A DNA stretch of 64,000 nt from Clostridiales bacterium (GTDB lineage Bacteria; Bacillota; Clostridia; Christensenellales; CAG-138): contig SFDB01000002.1 in the NCBI GenBank assembly GCA_004558825.1, forward strand, positions 161,761-225,760, written 5' to 3'. Positions within the stretch are counted from its first letter, which is position 1. Each line of letters opens with the position of its first letter. The position numbers were made by a program, and so were the translations under genes. The notes under the pieces are model-generated. The model ran no database searches. It was given only the letters and a program-made list of their open reading frames with translations, and had not been told where the DNA came from. Of the stretch, positions 36,362-44,264 are shown piece by piece.

Positions 36362-37588
36362 TTATACACAAAGAAAAGGGCGATTGTATTCGCAGAGCGG
36401 TTTTGAATCGCGCTTAGTGACTAAAGATTGAATATCAGATGAAAGAATGTCGAGATTTATAAGCGACGACGCGAGCGGAGAAAGCGCCTTGATATCGGAA
36501 TAGCGCGTGATAATGGGCACGGAAGAGTTATTTGAAAGCTCACGGAGACAATCGAGAGAATCTTTTCTAACGCCGAGAACACGTATATACAGCGCACTGT
36601 CATCTGTATATGCGCTGCGCATGAGTTCGGAATTGATGCCGAGAACGGCGCATGAGGCAATCCTGCGTATTCTGGCCATAGTGTAGCGCTTGCTTTTGCA
36701 GGCAAAAAGAAATTCATCGTATCCGGCGCACGTTTTTGCGGCGCGGAACATAACGTTTTCAAGACCTTCGGTGACATGCGCAATACTTGACAAGTAAGAA
36801 ATGTCGGATGTAAGAACGCGATACTGAAGGAGTTTAAAGAATATGTGCTCACGTTCGGAAAAATTGCAGCCGTCGCAGGCTGAAACGAATCTGTCGCGTA
36901 TTTCCGACGGAATGGCGTTTAGCACGTTCAAAGCACCGATGCTATTCGAAAGTGCGCTCCTGATGGCCGCTGCGCTCGAGTATTCTCCGCACATATCGGT
37001 CTCGCCGTATTGCGCCCCTTTGCGCTTGATACAGTACGGGAGAATGTGGGAGGAAGTCGCTTTCAGAGAGCGGATGTATTCGGCGGCAAGCAGACTGTTC
37101 GGAGTTTTCAAAACATCGGCGGCAAAAGCTGATGCGGGGCCTTTTAACGACGCTTCATAAAATGAGCGCGAATATGATTTGCCGTCGCTTGCCATGGCTC
37201 GAATGGAGTTTCCAAGCTCTTCGGAGTTTGTCTCGCTTGCAGCGACAAAGGAGGTCAAAGTCGAAAGCTCGCCGCATTCGCTTCCGAAACAAAGGTAATC
37301 CACGATTTGCGAAGAATTTAATATGCGCACCGCGCCTCGTGCGAATTGCTCGGCAGACGAAAGCGCAAACACCGTAGGCAGTTCGATAACCATGTCTGCT
37401 CCGCACTCGAGTGCCGCACGCGCACGAGTGAATTTGTCGAATATGGCGGGTTCGCCGCGCTGAACAAAGCCGCCGCTCATAATCGCAATGACCTTGTCGC
37501 AGCCCGTCAGGCGTCGTGCAGATTGTATATGGTACTTATGGCCGTTATGAAACGGATTGTATTCGGCAACGATTCCGGCGCAGCGCAT
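36362..37588 (-). CDS. tmcAL: tRNA(Met) cytidine acetate ligase
   Basis: A 408-residue YlbM/TmcAL protein. The nucleotidyltransferase motif NPFHNGHKYHI, with MSGGFVQRGEPAIFDKFTRA, opens the protein, and a helical C-terminal part follows. TmcAL uses acetate and ATP to make N4-acetylcytidine at C34 of elongator tRNA-Met. It is divergent from pta-ackA, the genes of acetate metabolism, a conserved arrangement. Confidence 0.92.
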   Translation of the reverse strand: MRCAGIVAEYNPFHNGHKYHIQSARRLTGCDKVIAIMSGGFVQRGEPAIFDKFTRARAALECGADMVIELPTVFALSSAEQFARGAVRILNSSQIVDYLCFGSECGELSTLTSFVAASETNSEELGNSIRAMASDGKSYSRSFYEASLKGPASAFAADVLKTPNSLLAAEYIRSLKATSSHILPYCIKRKGAQYGETDMCGEYSSAAAIRSALSNSIGALNVLNAIPSEIRDRFVSACDGCNFSEREHIFFKLLQYRVLTSDISYLSSIAHVTEGLENVMFRAAKTCAGYDEFLFACKSKRYTMARIRRIASCAVLGINSELMRSAYTDDSALYIRVLGVRKDSLDCLRELSNNSSVPIITRYSDIKALSPLASSLINLDILSSDIQSLVTKRDSKPLCEYNRPFLCV

Positions 37589-37619
37589 CGTAAGCTCCTT
37601 ATGGTTGAAATACCGTGAT

Positions 37620-37628
37620 ATTATATCA
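37620..37628 (-). promoter_or_regulatory. extended -10 promoter of tmcAL-ylbJ
   Basis: Minus-strand TGATATAAT, 32 nt before the tmcAL start. No good -35 is visible. Confidence 0.55.
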
Positions 37629-37668
37629 TGCTTTTTGGACTTAATACTATGGAATAAACTTAATGATG

Positions 37669-37677
37669 TGATATAAT
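37669..37677 (+). promoter_or_regulatory. extended -10 promoter of pta-ackA
   Basis: TGATATAAT on the plus strand, 53 nt before pta, mirroring the tmcAL element; no clear -35. Confidence 0.6.
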
Positions 37678-37729
37678 ACCAAAAGGTTGTGCTAACACAC
37701 CAATATTTGTAACCGAAGGGGGAAATCCT

Positions 37730-38731
37730 ATGTCTATCATTGCACAGATAAAGGAAAAAGCAAAGGCTGATAAGAAGTATATCCTCTTGCCTGAAGGTAC
37801 CGAGGAAAGAACGGTGCAGGCCGCCGAAATCATAACAAAGCAGGGCATTGCTAAGGTTGCGCTGCTAGGTAACGAATCCGAAATAAAGGACGTTGCCGCC
37901 AAGTTTAATGTTGACCTTTCGGGCGTTGATATAATCGATCCCGTAAAATCGGCTGATTTTGAAGGCTATGTTGAGAAGTTTTATGAAATGCGCAAGGCGA
38001 AGGGCGTGACGCCCGAACAGGCCGACAAAATGATGCATGATACGCTTTTCTTTGCTGCGATGATGATAAAGGAAGGCAAAGCTGACGGCATGGTCGCGGG
38101 AGCTATCAACACGACGGGCAATACGCTCCGCCCCGGACTCCAGATAATCAAGATGGCAAAGGGAATATCTGTTGTATCGAGCTGCTTTATCATGGAGCTC
38201 CCAAACAAGTCATACGGCGATGATGGCATTATGCTCTTTGGCGACTGTGCGGTCAACCCGAATCCAACAGCGGAACAGCTTGCTGCGATAGCTGTATCGA
38301 CGGCACAGACGGGTAAGGCACTTTGCGGAATCGATCCGCGCGTAGCTATGCTTTCATTCTCGACGAAGGGAAGCGCAAAGCATGAGTTCGTAGACAAGGT
38401 ATCCAACGCAACGAAGATGGTTCATGAGCTTGCCCCCGACCTCATGGTAGACGGCGAGCTTCAGGCAGACGCCGCGCTTGTTGAGAAGGTTGGCCAGCTC
38501 AAGTCCCCGGGCAGTCCTGTCGCAGGCAAGGCGAACATACTTATATTCCCCGATCTGCAGGCGGGCAACATCGGCTACAAGCTCGTGCAGAGGCTTGCCG
38601 GCGCAGAGGCCATCGGACCTATCTGCCAAGGCTTTGCGAAGCCCATCAATGACCTCTCGAGAGGCTGCAGCATAGAGGATATCGTATCCGTCGTAGCAAT
38701 CACAGCCGTACAGGCGCAGACAATTGCTTGA
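37730..38731 (+). CDS. pta: phosphate acetyltransferase
   Basis: A 333-residue short-form Pta converting acetyl-CoA and phosphate to acetyl phosphate. Family segments are ILLPEGTEERTVQAAEII, ADGMVAGAINTTGNTLRPGLQII and the C-terminal ANILIFPDLQAGNIGYKLVQRLA. GGGGG precedes the ATG. Forms an operon with ackA for substrate-level ATP formation. Confidence 0.95.
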   Translation: MSIIAQIKEKAKADKKYILLPEGTEERTVQAAEIITKQGIAKVALLGNESEIKDVAAKFNVDLSGVDIIDPVKSADFEGYVEKFYEMRKAKGVTPEQADKMMHDTLFFAAMMIKEGKADGMVAGAINTTGNTLRPGLQIIKMAKGISVVSSCFIMELPNKSYGDDGIMLFGDCAVNPNPTAEQLAAIAVSTAQTGKALCGIDPRVAMLSFSTKGSAKHEFVDKVSNATKMVHELAPDLMVDGELQADAALVEKVGQLKSPGSPVAGKANILIFPDLQAGNIGYKLVQRLAGAEAIGPICQGFAKPINDLSRGCSIEDIVSVVAITAVQAQTIA

Positions 38732-38761
38732 TTATAAATAAAATCAGGGAGAAAAGTGCAA

Positions 38762-39967
38762 ATGAAGATTTTGGTCGTAAATGCGGGAAGCTCCTCGCTC
38801 AAGTATCAGCTCATAAATATGGACACGCGCGAAGTCATTGCGAAGGGTCTTTGTGAGCGTATAGGCATCGAAGGCTCGCTTTTGAAGTATAAGCCCGCCG
38901 GGAAGGATGCGGTCGAAGTCAAGAAGAACATGAAGGATCATACCGATGCTATCCAAATGGTCCTTGACATACTTGCCGATAAGGAAGTTGGTGTTCTCGG
39001 CAGTATGAACGAGATAGACGCCGTAGGTCACCGCATAGTTCACGGCGGTGAAAAGTTCAGCAAATCCGTTCTTATCGACGATGATATGATCAAGGTCATC
39101 GAAGAGCTTACGCCGCTCGCGCCGCTCCACAATCCAGCGAACCTCATGGGAGTGCGCGCCTGCAAGGCGATAATGCCGGACACACCCATGGTTGCAGTAT
39201 TCGATACGGCGTTCCATCAGACAATGCCCTACGAAGCATTTCTTTACGGACTTCCTTACGAAGCGTATAAAGAGCTTATGATAAGGCGTTACGGCTTCCA
39301 CGGCACATCGCACAGCTACGTTTCAAAGCGCGCCGCTGCCATGCTCGGTATGCCGGCAGAAAAAACAAAAATAATTACCTGCCACCTTGGAAACGGCTCG
39401 AGCATAACGGCTGTTGACGGCGGCAAGTCGGTAGATACTTCGATGGGCTTTACTCCGCTTGAGGGTGTGCCTATGGGAACACGCTGCGGTTGTATGGATC
39501 CTGCTATTGTAACGTATCTCATGGAGAAGCTCAACATGGACGCCAAGCAGGTCGATACATACATGAATAAGAAGAGCGGCGTATTTGGCATTTCAGGCGT
39601 TTCAAGCGACTTCCGCGACCTCGACGACGCGGCAAAGGAAGGCAATGAACGCGCAAAATTCGCGCTTGATGTATTTGCGTATAACGTGAAGAAATATATC
39701 GGCGCTTATGCAGCGGTAATGAACGGCGTTGATGCCATTGTGTTTACGGCGGGAATAGGCGAGAACGATAGGAATATGCGCGAAAAAATACTTACAGGGC
39801 TTGATTATCTTGGCGTTGACGTTGATTTTGAGTATAACCGCACGGCGCCGAGAGGGCAAGAGGTCACGATTTCGAAGGCGAACAGCCGCGTAAAGGTATT
39901 TGTCATACCGACAGACGAAGAGATGGTTATTGCATCGGATACGGCGAACATCGTCTTCGGTAAATAA
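38762..39967 (+). CDS. ackA: acetate kinase
   Basis: A 401-residue ASKHA-fold kinase making ATP and acetate from acetyl phosphate. MKILVVNAGSSSLKYQL, GHRIVHGGEKF, RYGFHGTSHSYVS and TAGIGENDRNMREKIL are intact. The ATG at 38762 is the family-typical start; a GTG at 38756 is less likely. 30 nt after pta. Confidence 0.96.
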   Translation: MKILVVNAGSSSLKYQLINMDTREVIAKGLCERIGIEGSLLKYKPAGKDAVEVKKNMKDHTDAIQMVLDILADKEVGVLGSMNEIDAVGHRIVHGGEKFSKSVLIDDDMIKVIEELTPLAPLHNPANLMGVRACKAIMPDTPMVAVFDTAFHQTMPYEAFLYGLPYEAYKELMIRRYGFHGTSHSYVSKRAAAMLGMPAEKTKIITCHLGNGSSITAVDGGKSVDTSMGFTPLEGVPMGTRCGCMDPAIVTYLMEKLNMDAKQVDTYMNKKSGVFGISGVSSDFRDLDDAAKEGNERAKFALDVFAYNVKKYIGAYAAVMNGVDAIVFTAGIGENDRNMREKILTGLDYLGVDVDFEYNRTAPRGQEVTISKANSRVKVFVIPTDEEMVIASDTANIVFGK

Positions 39968-39972
39968 TTGTA

Positions 39973-40001
39973 TTGACAAAAGGCCTATATGCGTATAAAA
40001 T
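39973..40001 (+). promoter_or_regulatory. promoter of yceD-rpmF
   Basis: Consensus TTGACA and TAAAAT with a 17-nt spacer (TATAAA two bases earlier is an alternative). It begins 5 nt after the ackA stop. Confidence 0.72.
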
Positions 40002-40025
40002 GTCTTGGGTTATGGGGTATTTACC

Positions 40026-40556
40026 GTGAAGCTTAATGTCTCACAACAGCTTAAATTGCCCGGAATCGCCGGAACGGCGCACATTGTCGAGCCGATTAAA
40101 AGCATCGACTTTGGTGGGCGCATCGTTGAGTTTGCATCTCCTGCCGATATAACGGCGGAGTATGTATACGATGGCAAGGGCTTCACGGTCGATGGATCGT
40201 TTTCCGCACTGCTTTCGTCGGTCTGCGCAAGGTGCGACGAAAATTTTGATGAACCGTTTTCGTTTGATTTTTCGGAAAGGTTTGTCAAAGAAGTATCGGA
40301 CGCCGACGAGGAGATGTACACCTACAACGGTGATACTATCGACTTGTCTGTCATGATTCAGGACAATATCTTACTAAATCTGCCCATGCGCAGCCTCTGC
40401 AGGGAGGAGTGCAAGGGCAAGTGTCCGCGGTGCGGATGTAATTTGAATCTTACACAGTGTTCATGTGAATGCAGCGATGTCGATTCCGACGAGAGCGCAT
40501 CGAAAGGCCCGTTTGCCGGGCTCATGAAGCTGTTGACTGATGATAAGGAGGTGTAA
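40026..40556 (+). CDS. yceD: YceD family (DUF177) protein
   Basis: A 176-residue DUF177 protein, always found before rpmF. It contains four Cys-pair-type sites: CARC in the middle and CREECKGKCPRCG toward the end, likely zinc-binding. YceD is required for normal 23S rRNA accumulation in some bacteria. The predicted transcription start (about 40008) makes the GTG at 40026 the likely start instead of the TTG at 40005. Confidence 0.85.
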   Translation: MKLNVSQQLKLPGIAGTAHIVEPIKSIDFGGRIVEFASPADITAEYVYDGKGFTVDGSFSALLSSVCARCDENFDEPFSFDFSERFVKEVSDADEEMYTYNGDTIDLSVMIQDNILLNLPMRSLCREECKGKCPRCGCNLNLTQCSCECSDVDSDESASKGPFAGLMKLLTDDKEV

Positions 40557-40558
40557 TC

Positions 40559-40753
40559 ATGGCGGTCCCGAAAAGAAAAACATCAAAGGCAAGGCGCGAT
40601 TCGCGCAGGTCAAGCAATTGGAAGCTGTCGCTGCCGGGTATCGTAGAGTGCCCCCAGTGCCACAGCCGTAAGCTCGCTCACAGAGTATGCAAAAAGTGCG
40701 GGTATTACGACGGCAAGCAGGTTGTCGGCGCGGAAAACGGCGGTAAGGAATAA
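40559..40753 (+). CDS. rpmF: 50S ribosomal protein bL32
   Basis: A 64-residue L32 with the basic N-terminus AVPKRKTSKARRDSRRS and the zinc-ribbon CPQC and CKKC pairs, so the zinc-binding (C+) form. TAAGGAGG lies just before the ATG. In many Clostridia plsX and fab genes follow; here a terminator and an unrelated gene follow. Confidence 0.96.
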   Translation: MAVPKRKTSKARRDSRRSSNWKLSLPGIVECPQCHSRKLAHRVCKKCGYYDGKQVVGAENGGKE

Positions 40754-40797
40754 TTTAAGAATGATTGCTATGCAGCGCATGGCGATTACGGCGCAAG

Positions 40798-40826
40798 GGC
40801 TGCGATACGAATGTGTCGCGGCCTTT
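40798..40826 (+). terminator. terminator of yceD-rpmF
   Basis: GGCTGCGATAC pairs with GTGTCGCGGCC (two G-U pairs) around a GAAT loop, followed by TTTA. It separates rpmF from the Lsa promoter. Confidence 0.6.
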
Positions 40827-40840
40827 ATGCGTTCAAGCGC

Positions 40841-40869
40841 TTGACAAGTTGCAAGGACGAGACTATAAT
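40841..40869 (+). promoter_or_regulatory. consensus promoter of the ABC-F gene
   Basis: Perfect TTGACA and TATAAT with a 17-nt spacer. The start codon lies about 215 nt downstream of the expected transcription start. Confidence 0.82.
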
Positions 40870-40881
40870 CAGATACAGATT

Positions 40882-40920
40882 ATGAAACGAGGTAGAGAAG
40901 GCTTGAAGATTTCTCGCTAA
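40882..40920 (+). CDS. possible 12-residue leader peptide (uORF 1)
   Basis: ATG to TAA, encoding MKRGREGLKISR, a basic peptide at the very 5' end of the ABC-F transcript. It has almost no room for a ribosome binding site, so it might be read as a leaderless message. Short basic leader peptides precede many antibiotic-inducible ABC-F and methylase genes. Confidence 0.35.
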   Translation: MKRGREGLKISR

Positions 40921-40934
40921 CCGATTTTTGGGAA

Positions 40935-41021
40935 ATGAGTATTCGCTTTTTGCTTCCGAAAAGCTCGGAGGCTTATTGCGGAACTCGGCGGGATAAAGCT
41001 TTCTATACCAAATACGCATAG
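40935..41021 (+). CDS. possible 28-residue leader peptide (uORF 2)
   Basis: ATG to TAG with TTGGGAA just before it. It spans a hairpin (CTTCCGA with TCGGAGG, about 40953-40971). It ends 22 nt before the attenuator-like stem at 41043, so a ribosome stalled or moving on it could change the fold downstream. Confidence 0.35.
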   Translation: MSIRFLLPKSSEAYCGTRRDKAFYTKYA

Positions 41022-41042
41022 GTTCTTTGATGAGCCGTTGTT

Positions 41043-41080
41043 GCCGCAGTGGAAGCTTATCCTGCGGCGTTTGCTTTATT
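41043..41080 (+). terminator. attenuator-like hairpin in the ABC-F leader
   Basis: GCCGCAG (41043-41049) pairs perfectly with CTGCGGC (41062-41068), followed by GTTTGCTTTATT. It lies just before the GGAGG of the ABC-F gene, where premature termination would block expression. Confidence 0.5.
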
Positions 41081-41091
41081 CGGAGGAACAT

Positions 41092-42558
41092 ATGTCAATA
41101 ATTAACGTTAATAATCTTACATTCTGCTATGACGGCAGTTACGACAATATATTTGAAAATGTGTCATTTTCGGTGGATACCGACTGGAAGCTTGGGTTTA
41201 TAGGGCGAAACGGCAGGGGAAAGACAACTTTCCTGAATCTGCTCATGGGTAAGTATAATTATTCGGGAACCATAGCTTCTTCCGTGGCGTTTGACTACTT
41301 CCCTTTTGAAGTAGCTGATGTTTCTCGCTTTACGATTGATATCGCGCGCGAAGTTTCACGAGACGTGCCGGATTGGAAAATAAAGCGTGAACTCAAGCTG
41401 ATGAATGTGTCGGATGACGTGATGTACAGAGCGTTTAACACTTTAAGCAACGGTGAGCGCACAAAGATACTTATTGCGTCGCTATTCTTGCGGGAAAATA
41501 ATTTTCTCCTCATCGATGAGCCTACAAACCATCTTGACACAGAGGCAAGGGAGCGCCTGAGCGAGTACTTGAATAAGAAGAGCGGCTTCATACTCGTATC
41601 GCATGACAGAAGCTTTATTGATAGCTGCTGTGACCACATACTGTCGATAAACAGGTCGACAATTGAAGTTAAGAGTGGGAATTTTTCGTCGTGGCAGCGT
41701 GAAAAAATGCGGCGAGACGAGCTCGAGCGGCAGCAAAACGAGCGCCTCAAAAAAGACATAGAGCGGCTTAACGAGGCGTCGTTACGCATTGCAAGCTGGT
41801 CAGACAAAATCGAGGCGACAAAAATAGGCGATGGTTCATGCGACAGAGGCAACATAGGCGCAAAAGCCGCAAAGATGATGCGACATTCAAAAGCCGTCGA
41901 GTCAAGAATTGAGCGGAGCATAGAGGAAAAGGAAAAGCTGATGAAAGACGTCGAGTACGAGGAGTGGCTCAAGATACGACCGCTCGAATACTTTTCTGAC
42001 AGAATGATAGCTTTGAACGATGTGTCGCTCAAATACGGCGAACGTGCGGTCGTGAACGGGATTTCGTTTGACGTGCGGCGCGGCGACAGGATAGCGCTTT
42101 GCGGGAACAACGGCTGCGGAAAGTCGAGCATTATTAAGCTTATGCTGGGAGAGCTTGAGCCGACCGGCGGTGAAATAAATGTCGGAAGTAAATTAAGAGT
42201 ATCTTATGTTCCGCAGGATGCTTCGTTTTTAAGAGGATATCTTAAAAATTATCCTTCGGAATGCGCAATAGATGAAACGCTGTTTTTCACCATCTTGCGT
42301 AAGCTCGATTTTAAGCGCGTTCAGTTTGAAAAGCGTATGGAGGAGCTTAGCGAAGGGCAGCGTAAAAAAGTCCTTCTTGCACGCAGCCTATGCGAATCGG
42401 CTCATGTATATATATGGGACGAACCGTTGAATTTTATAGATGTTTTTTCACGCATACAGTTGGAAAGGCTGATACTGGAGAGCTGTCCGACGATGGTGTT
42501 TGTGGAACATGATAAAGCTTTTGTCGAAAAAACGGCGACGAAACGGATAAACCTTTAA
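41092..42558 (+). CDS. lsa: ABC-F ribosomal protection protein, Lsa family
   Basis: A 488-residue protein with two ABC ATPase domains and no membrane helices. Domain 1 has Walker A GRNGRGKT, LSNGERTKI and LLIDEPTNHLD; a charged interdomain linker (about 185-310) follows; domain 2 has GNNGCGKSS, LSEGQRKKV and IWDEPLNFIDVFSRIQLE, the last typical of Lsa. Lsa proteins bind stalled ribosomes and dislodge lincosamides, pleuromutilins and streptogramin A. Start ATG 41092 with GGAGG 5 nt before. Monocistronic, with an attenuator-type leader. Drug specificity cannot be read from the sequence. Confidence 0.85.
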   Translation: MSIINVNNLTFCYDGSYDNIFENVSFSVDTDWKLGFIGRNGRGKTTFLNLLMGKYNYSGTIASSVAFDYFPFEVADVSRFTIDIAREVSRDVPDWKIKRELKLMNVSDDVMYRAFNTLSNGERTKILIASLFLRENNFLLIDEPTNHLDTEARERLSEYLNKKSGFILVSHDRSFIDSCCDHILSINRSTIEVKSGNFSSWQREKMRRDELERQQNERLKKDIERLNEASLRIASWSDKIEATKIGDGSCDRGNIGAKAAKMMRHSKAVESRIERSIEEKEKLMKDVEYEEWLKIRPLEYFSDRMIALNDVSLKYGERAVVNGISFDVRRGDRIALCGNNGCGKSSIIKLMLGELEPTGGEINVGSKLRVSYVPQDASFLRGYLKNYPSECAIDETLFFTILRKLDFKRVQFEKRMEELSEGQRKKVLLARSLCESAHVYIWDEPLNFIDVFSRIQLERLILESCPTMVFVEHDKAFVEKTATKRINL

Positions 42559-42563
42559 TAAAA

Positions 42564-42607
42564 AACGAATCGGACACTCCCTGCACTGAGCGTCCGATTC
42601 GTTTACT
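42564..42607 (+). terminator. terminator of the ABC-F gene
   Basis: AACGAATCGGAC pairs perfectly over 12 bp with GTCCGATTCGTT (42592-42603). An A-run precedes and a short T-run follows; possibly bidirectional. The rest of 42608-42765 shows no gene. Confidence 0.82.
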
Positions 42608-42765
42608 TGTGATTTTGAGGAAGAAGTTACAAGAACTCAAAGTTCTGTACGCTGCGCCGCATTCAAGCGCAACGTCATACATTATACGACACTGCGCGCA
42701 GAATGGTTCATGTCTTTTATGAATAAACTGTAAACGTTTTGTTGGAAACCGTTAAATTCAGTCGC

Positions 42766-43401
42766 TTAGTCAATGGCTAACGCAGAATAGCCTTCTGTAA
42801 GCACCTTTGTAGTCAGATAAGCGCTTATTGCATCAATTGCCATTGTGTTGTTGCCGCCGCGCATGACGGCAAAATCGGCGTCCGCAATGTATTTGCTGAC
42901 GTATTCTTCATACATCGGTTTGACCGTTTTAAGGTATTGCTCGGAGATATTGTCTATCGTACGGCCGCGCGTCGTTATATCGCGTTTGATGCGCCTAAGG
43001 AGACATATGTCCTTATCGACATGCATATATACCTTCAGGCTCATAAGTGAACATAGCTTTTTATCGTAAAACATATGTATGCCTTCAAGAATGAGCACGT
43101 CGGGAGGCGTTATAATTTCTGAGGTATCGGCGCGGCAATGTGTTTTGTAGTCATAGCCTTTTTTGGTGATGGGATGCCCGTCGCGAAGGCAAGTTACGTC
43201 CTCAAACAGCGCGCTGTGGTCAAAGCTATGCGGCGCGTCATAATTGATATGCACGCGTTCGGTAAAAGGCATGTCGGAATGATCGACATAGTAGCAATCC
43301 TGCCCTATGGTTTTAACGCTGCAATTAAGCGACTCCTCAATTTTTCTCGCAAGCGTGCTTTTTCCGCTTCCGCTTGCGCCGCATATTCCGACTATGATCA
43401 T
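42766..43401 (-). CDS. udk: uridine kinase family protein
   Basis: A 211-residue P-loop kinase with GASGSGKSTLARKIE, the QDCYYVDHSDMPF segment, NYDAPHSFD and ILEGIHMFYDKKL. It phosphorylates uridine and cytidine in pyrimidine salvage. GGAGAGG precedes the ATG. Convergent with the ABC-F gene and divergent from the rubrerythrin gene. Confidence 0.9.
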   Translation of the reverse strand: MIIVGICGASGSGKSTLARKIEESLNCSVKTIGQDCYYVDHSDMPFTERVHINYDAPHSFDHSALFEDVTCLRDGHPITKKGYDYKTHCRADTSEIITPPDVLILEGIHMFYDKKLCSLMSLKVYMHVDKDICLLRRIKRDITTRGRTIDNISEQYLKTVKPMYEEYVSKYIADADFAVMRGGNNTMAIDAISAYLTTKVLTEGYSALAID

Positions 43402-43507
43402 TGAAGTCCTCTCCGTTTTTTCTGATTATACACTTTTATAATGTAGAATGCCATATAAAAATATCATAGACGATACCAAGTTTTCACATTTGTGACATGT
43501 TCGGAGA

Positions 43508-43536
43508 TTGACATGCAAAATCTTGTACAGTATAAT
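43508..43536 (+). promoter_or_regulatory. consensus promoter of the reverse rubrerythrin gene
   Basis: Perfect TTGACA and TATAAT, 17-nt spacer, 27 nt before the ATG. Strong constitutive-type promoter with no evident operator palindrome. Confidence 0.82.
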
Positions 43537-43562
43537 TTAGACAAACTTCACGGAGGTGTTTT

Positions 43563-44108
43563 ATGAAAAAGTTTAGGTGTCCTGTTTGCGGATATATACA
43601 TGAAGGCGATATGCCGCCCGCATTTTGCCCGCAGTGCAAAGTTCCCGGCGATCGATTTGTTGAGGTCGTAGAAGACGGCATGAATTGGGCTTCGGAGCAC
43701 AAGGTTGGCATTGCAAAGGGAGTAGACCCCGAAATAATCGAAGGTCTTCGCGCTAACTTCACGGGCGAGTGCACCGAAGTCGGCATGTATCTCGCGATGG
43801 CACGCGTGGCGCATCGCGAGGGCTATCCGGAGATTGGCCTTTATTGGGAAAAGGCGGCTTATGAAGAGGCCGAGCATGCTGCAAAGTTTGCCGAGCTTCT
43901 GGGCGAAGTTGTAACGGACAGCACGAAAAAGAACCTTGAAATGCGTGTAGAGGCTGAAAACGGCGCTACAGCAGGCAAGACGGAGTTGGCAAAGCGTGCT
44001 AAGGAGCTCGGACTTGACGCCATTCACGACACGGTTCATGAGATGGCCAGAGATGAAGCGCGTCACGGAAAAGCTTTCAAGGGCTTGCTCGATAGATACT
44101 TTAACTGA
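43563..44108 (+). CDS. reverse rubrerythrin (NADH peroxidase type)
   Basis: A 181-residue protein in which the rubredoxin-like iron site (CPVCGY and CPQCK, residues 6-25) comes first and the di-iron four-helix domain second, the reverse of classical rubrerythrin. Di-iron ligands appear in GECTEVGMYLAMA, EEAEHAAKFAE and MARDEARHGKAF. These proteins are the terminal peroxide and oxygen reductases of anaerobes, receiving electrons from NADH via a rubredoxin reductase. It is a single-gene transcript with a strong promoter and terminator. Confidence 0.92.
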   Translation: MKKFRCPVCGYIHEGDMPPAFCPQCKVPGDRFVEVVEDGMNWASEHKVGIAKGVDPEIIEGLRANFTGECTEVGMYLAMARVAHREGYPEIGLYWEKAAYEEAEHAAKFAELLGEVVTDSTKKNLEMRVEAENGATAGKTELAKRAKELGLDAIHDTVHEMARDEARHGKAFKGLLDRYFN

Positions 44109-44125
44109 TAAAACCAATAAAAAGG

Positions 44126-44158
44126 GTTATGCCGCCTGTACGGCGGCATAACTTTTTT
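44126..44158 (+). terminator. terminator of the reverse rubrerythrin gene
   Basis: GTTATGCCGCC and GGCGGCATAAC form a perfect 11-bp stem with a TGTAC loop, followed by TTTTTT. Confidence 0.93.
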
Positions 44159-44264
44159 AGTATAGATGTGGGAAATGGCCGATTTCCCTGAAAATAGTGC
44201 CGTGTTTCCTGTAGATTCGCTGCATTGCAACATTCTTCGCGTGTATTTAAGCGCGCATTCTATT

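Noticed and set aside
41295..42131. A 278-codon minus-strand frame inside the ABC-F gene
   Set aside because: Antisense to an intact two-domain ABC protein; no ribosome binding site or family motifs.
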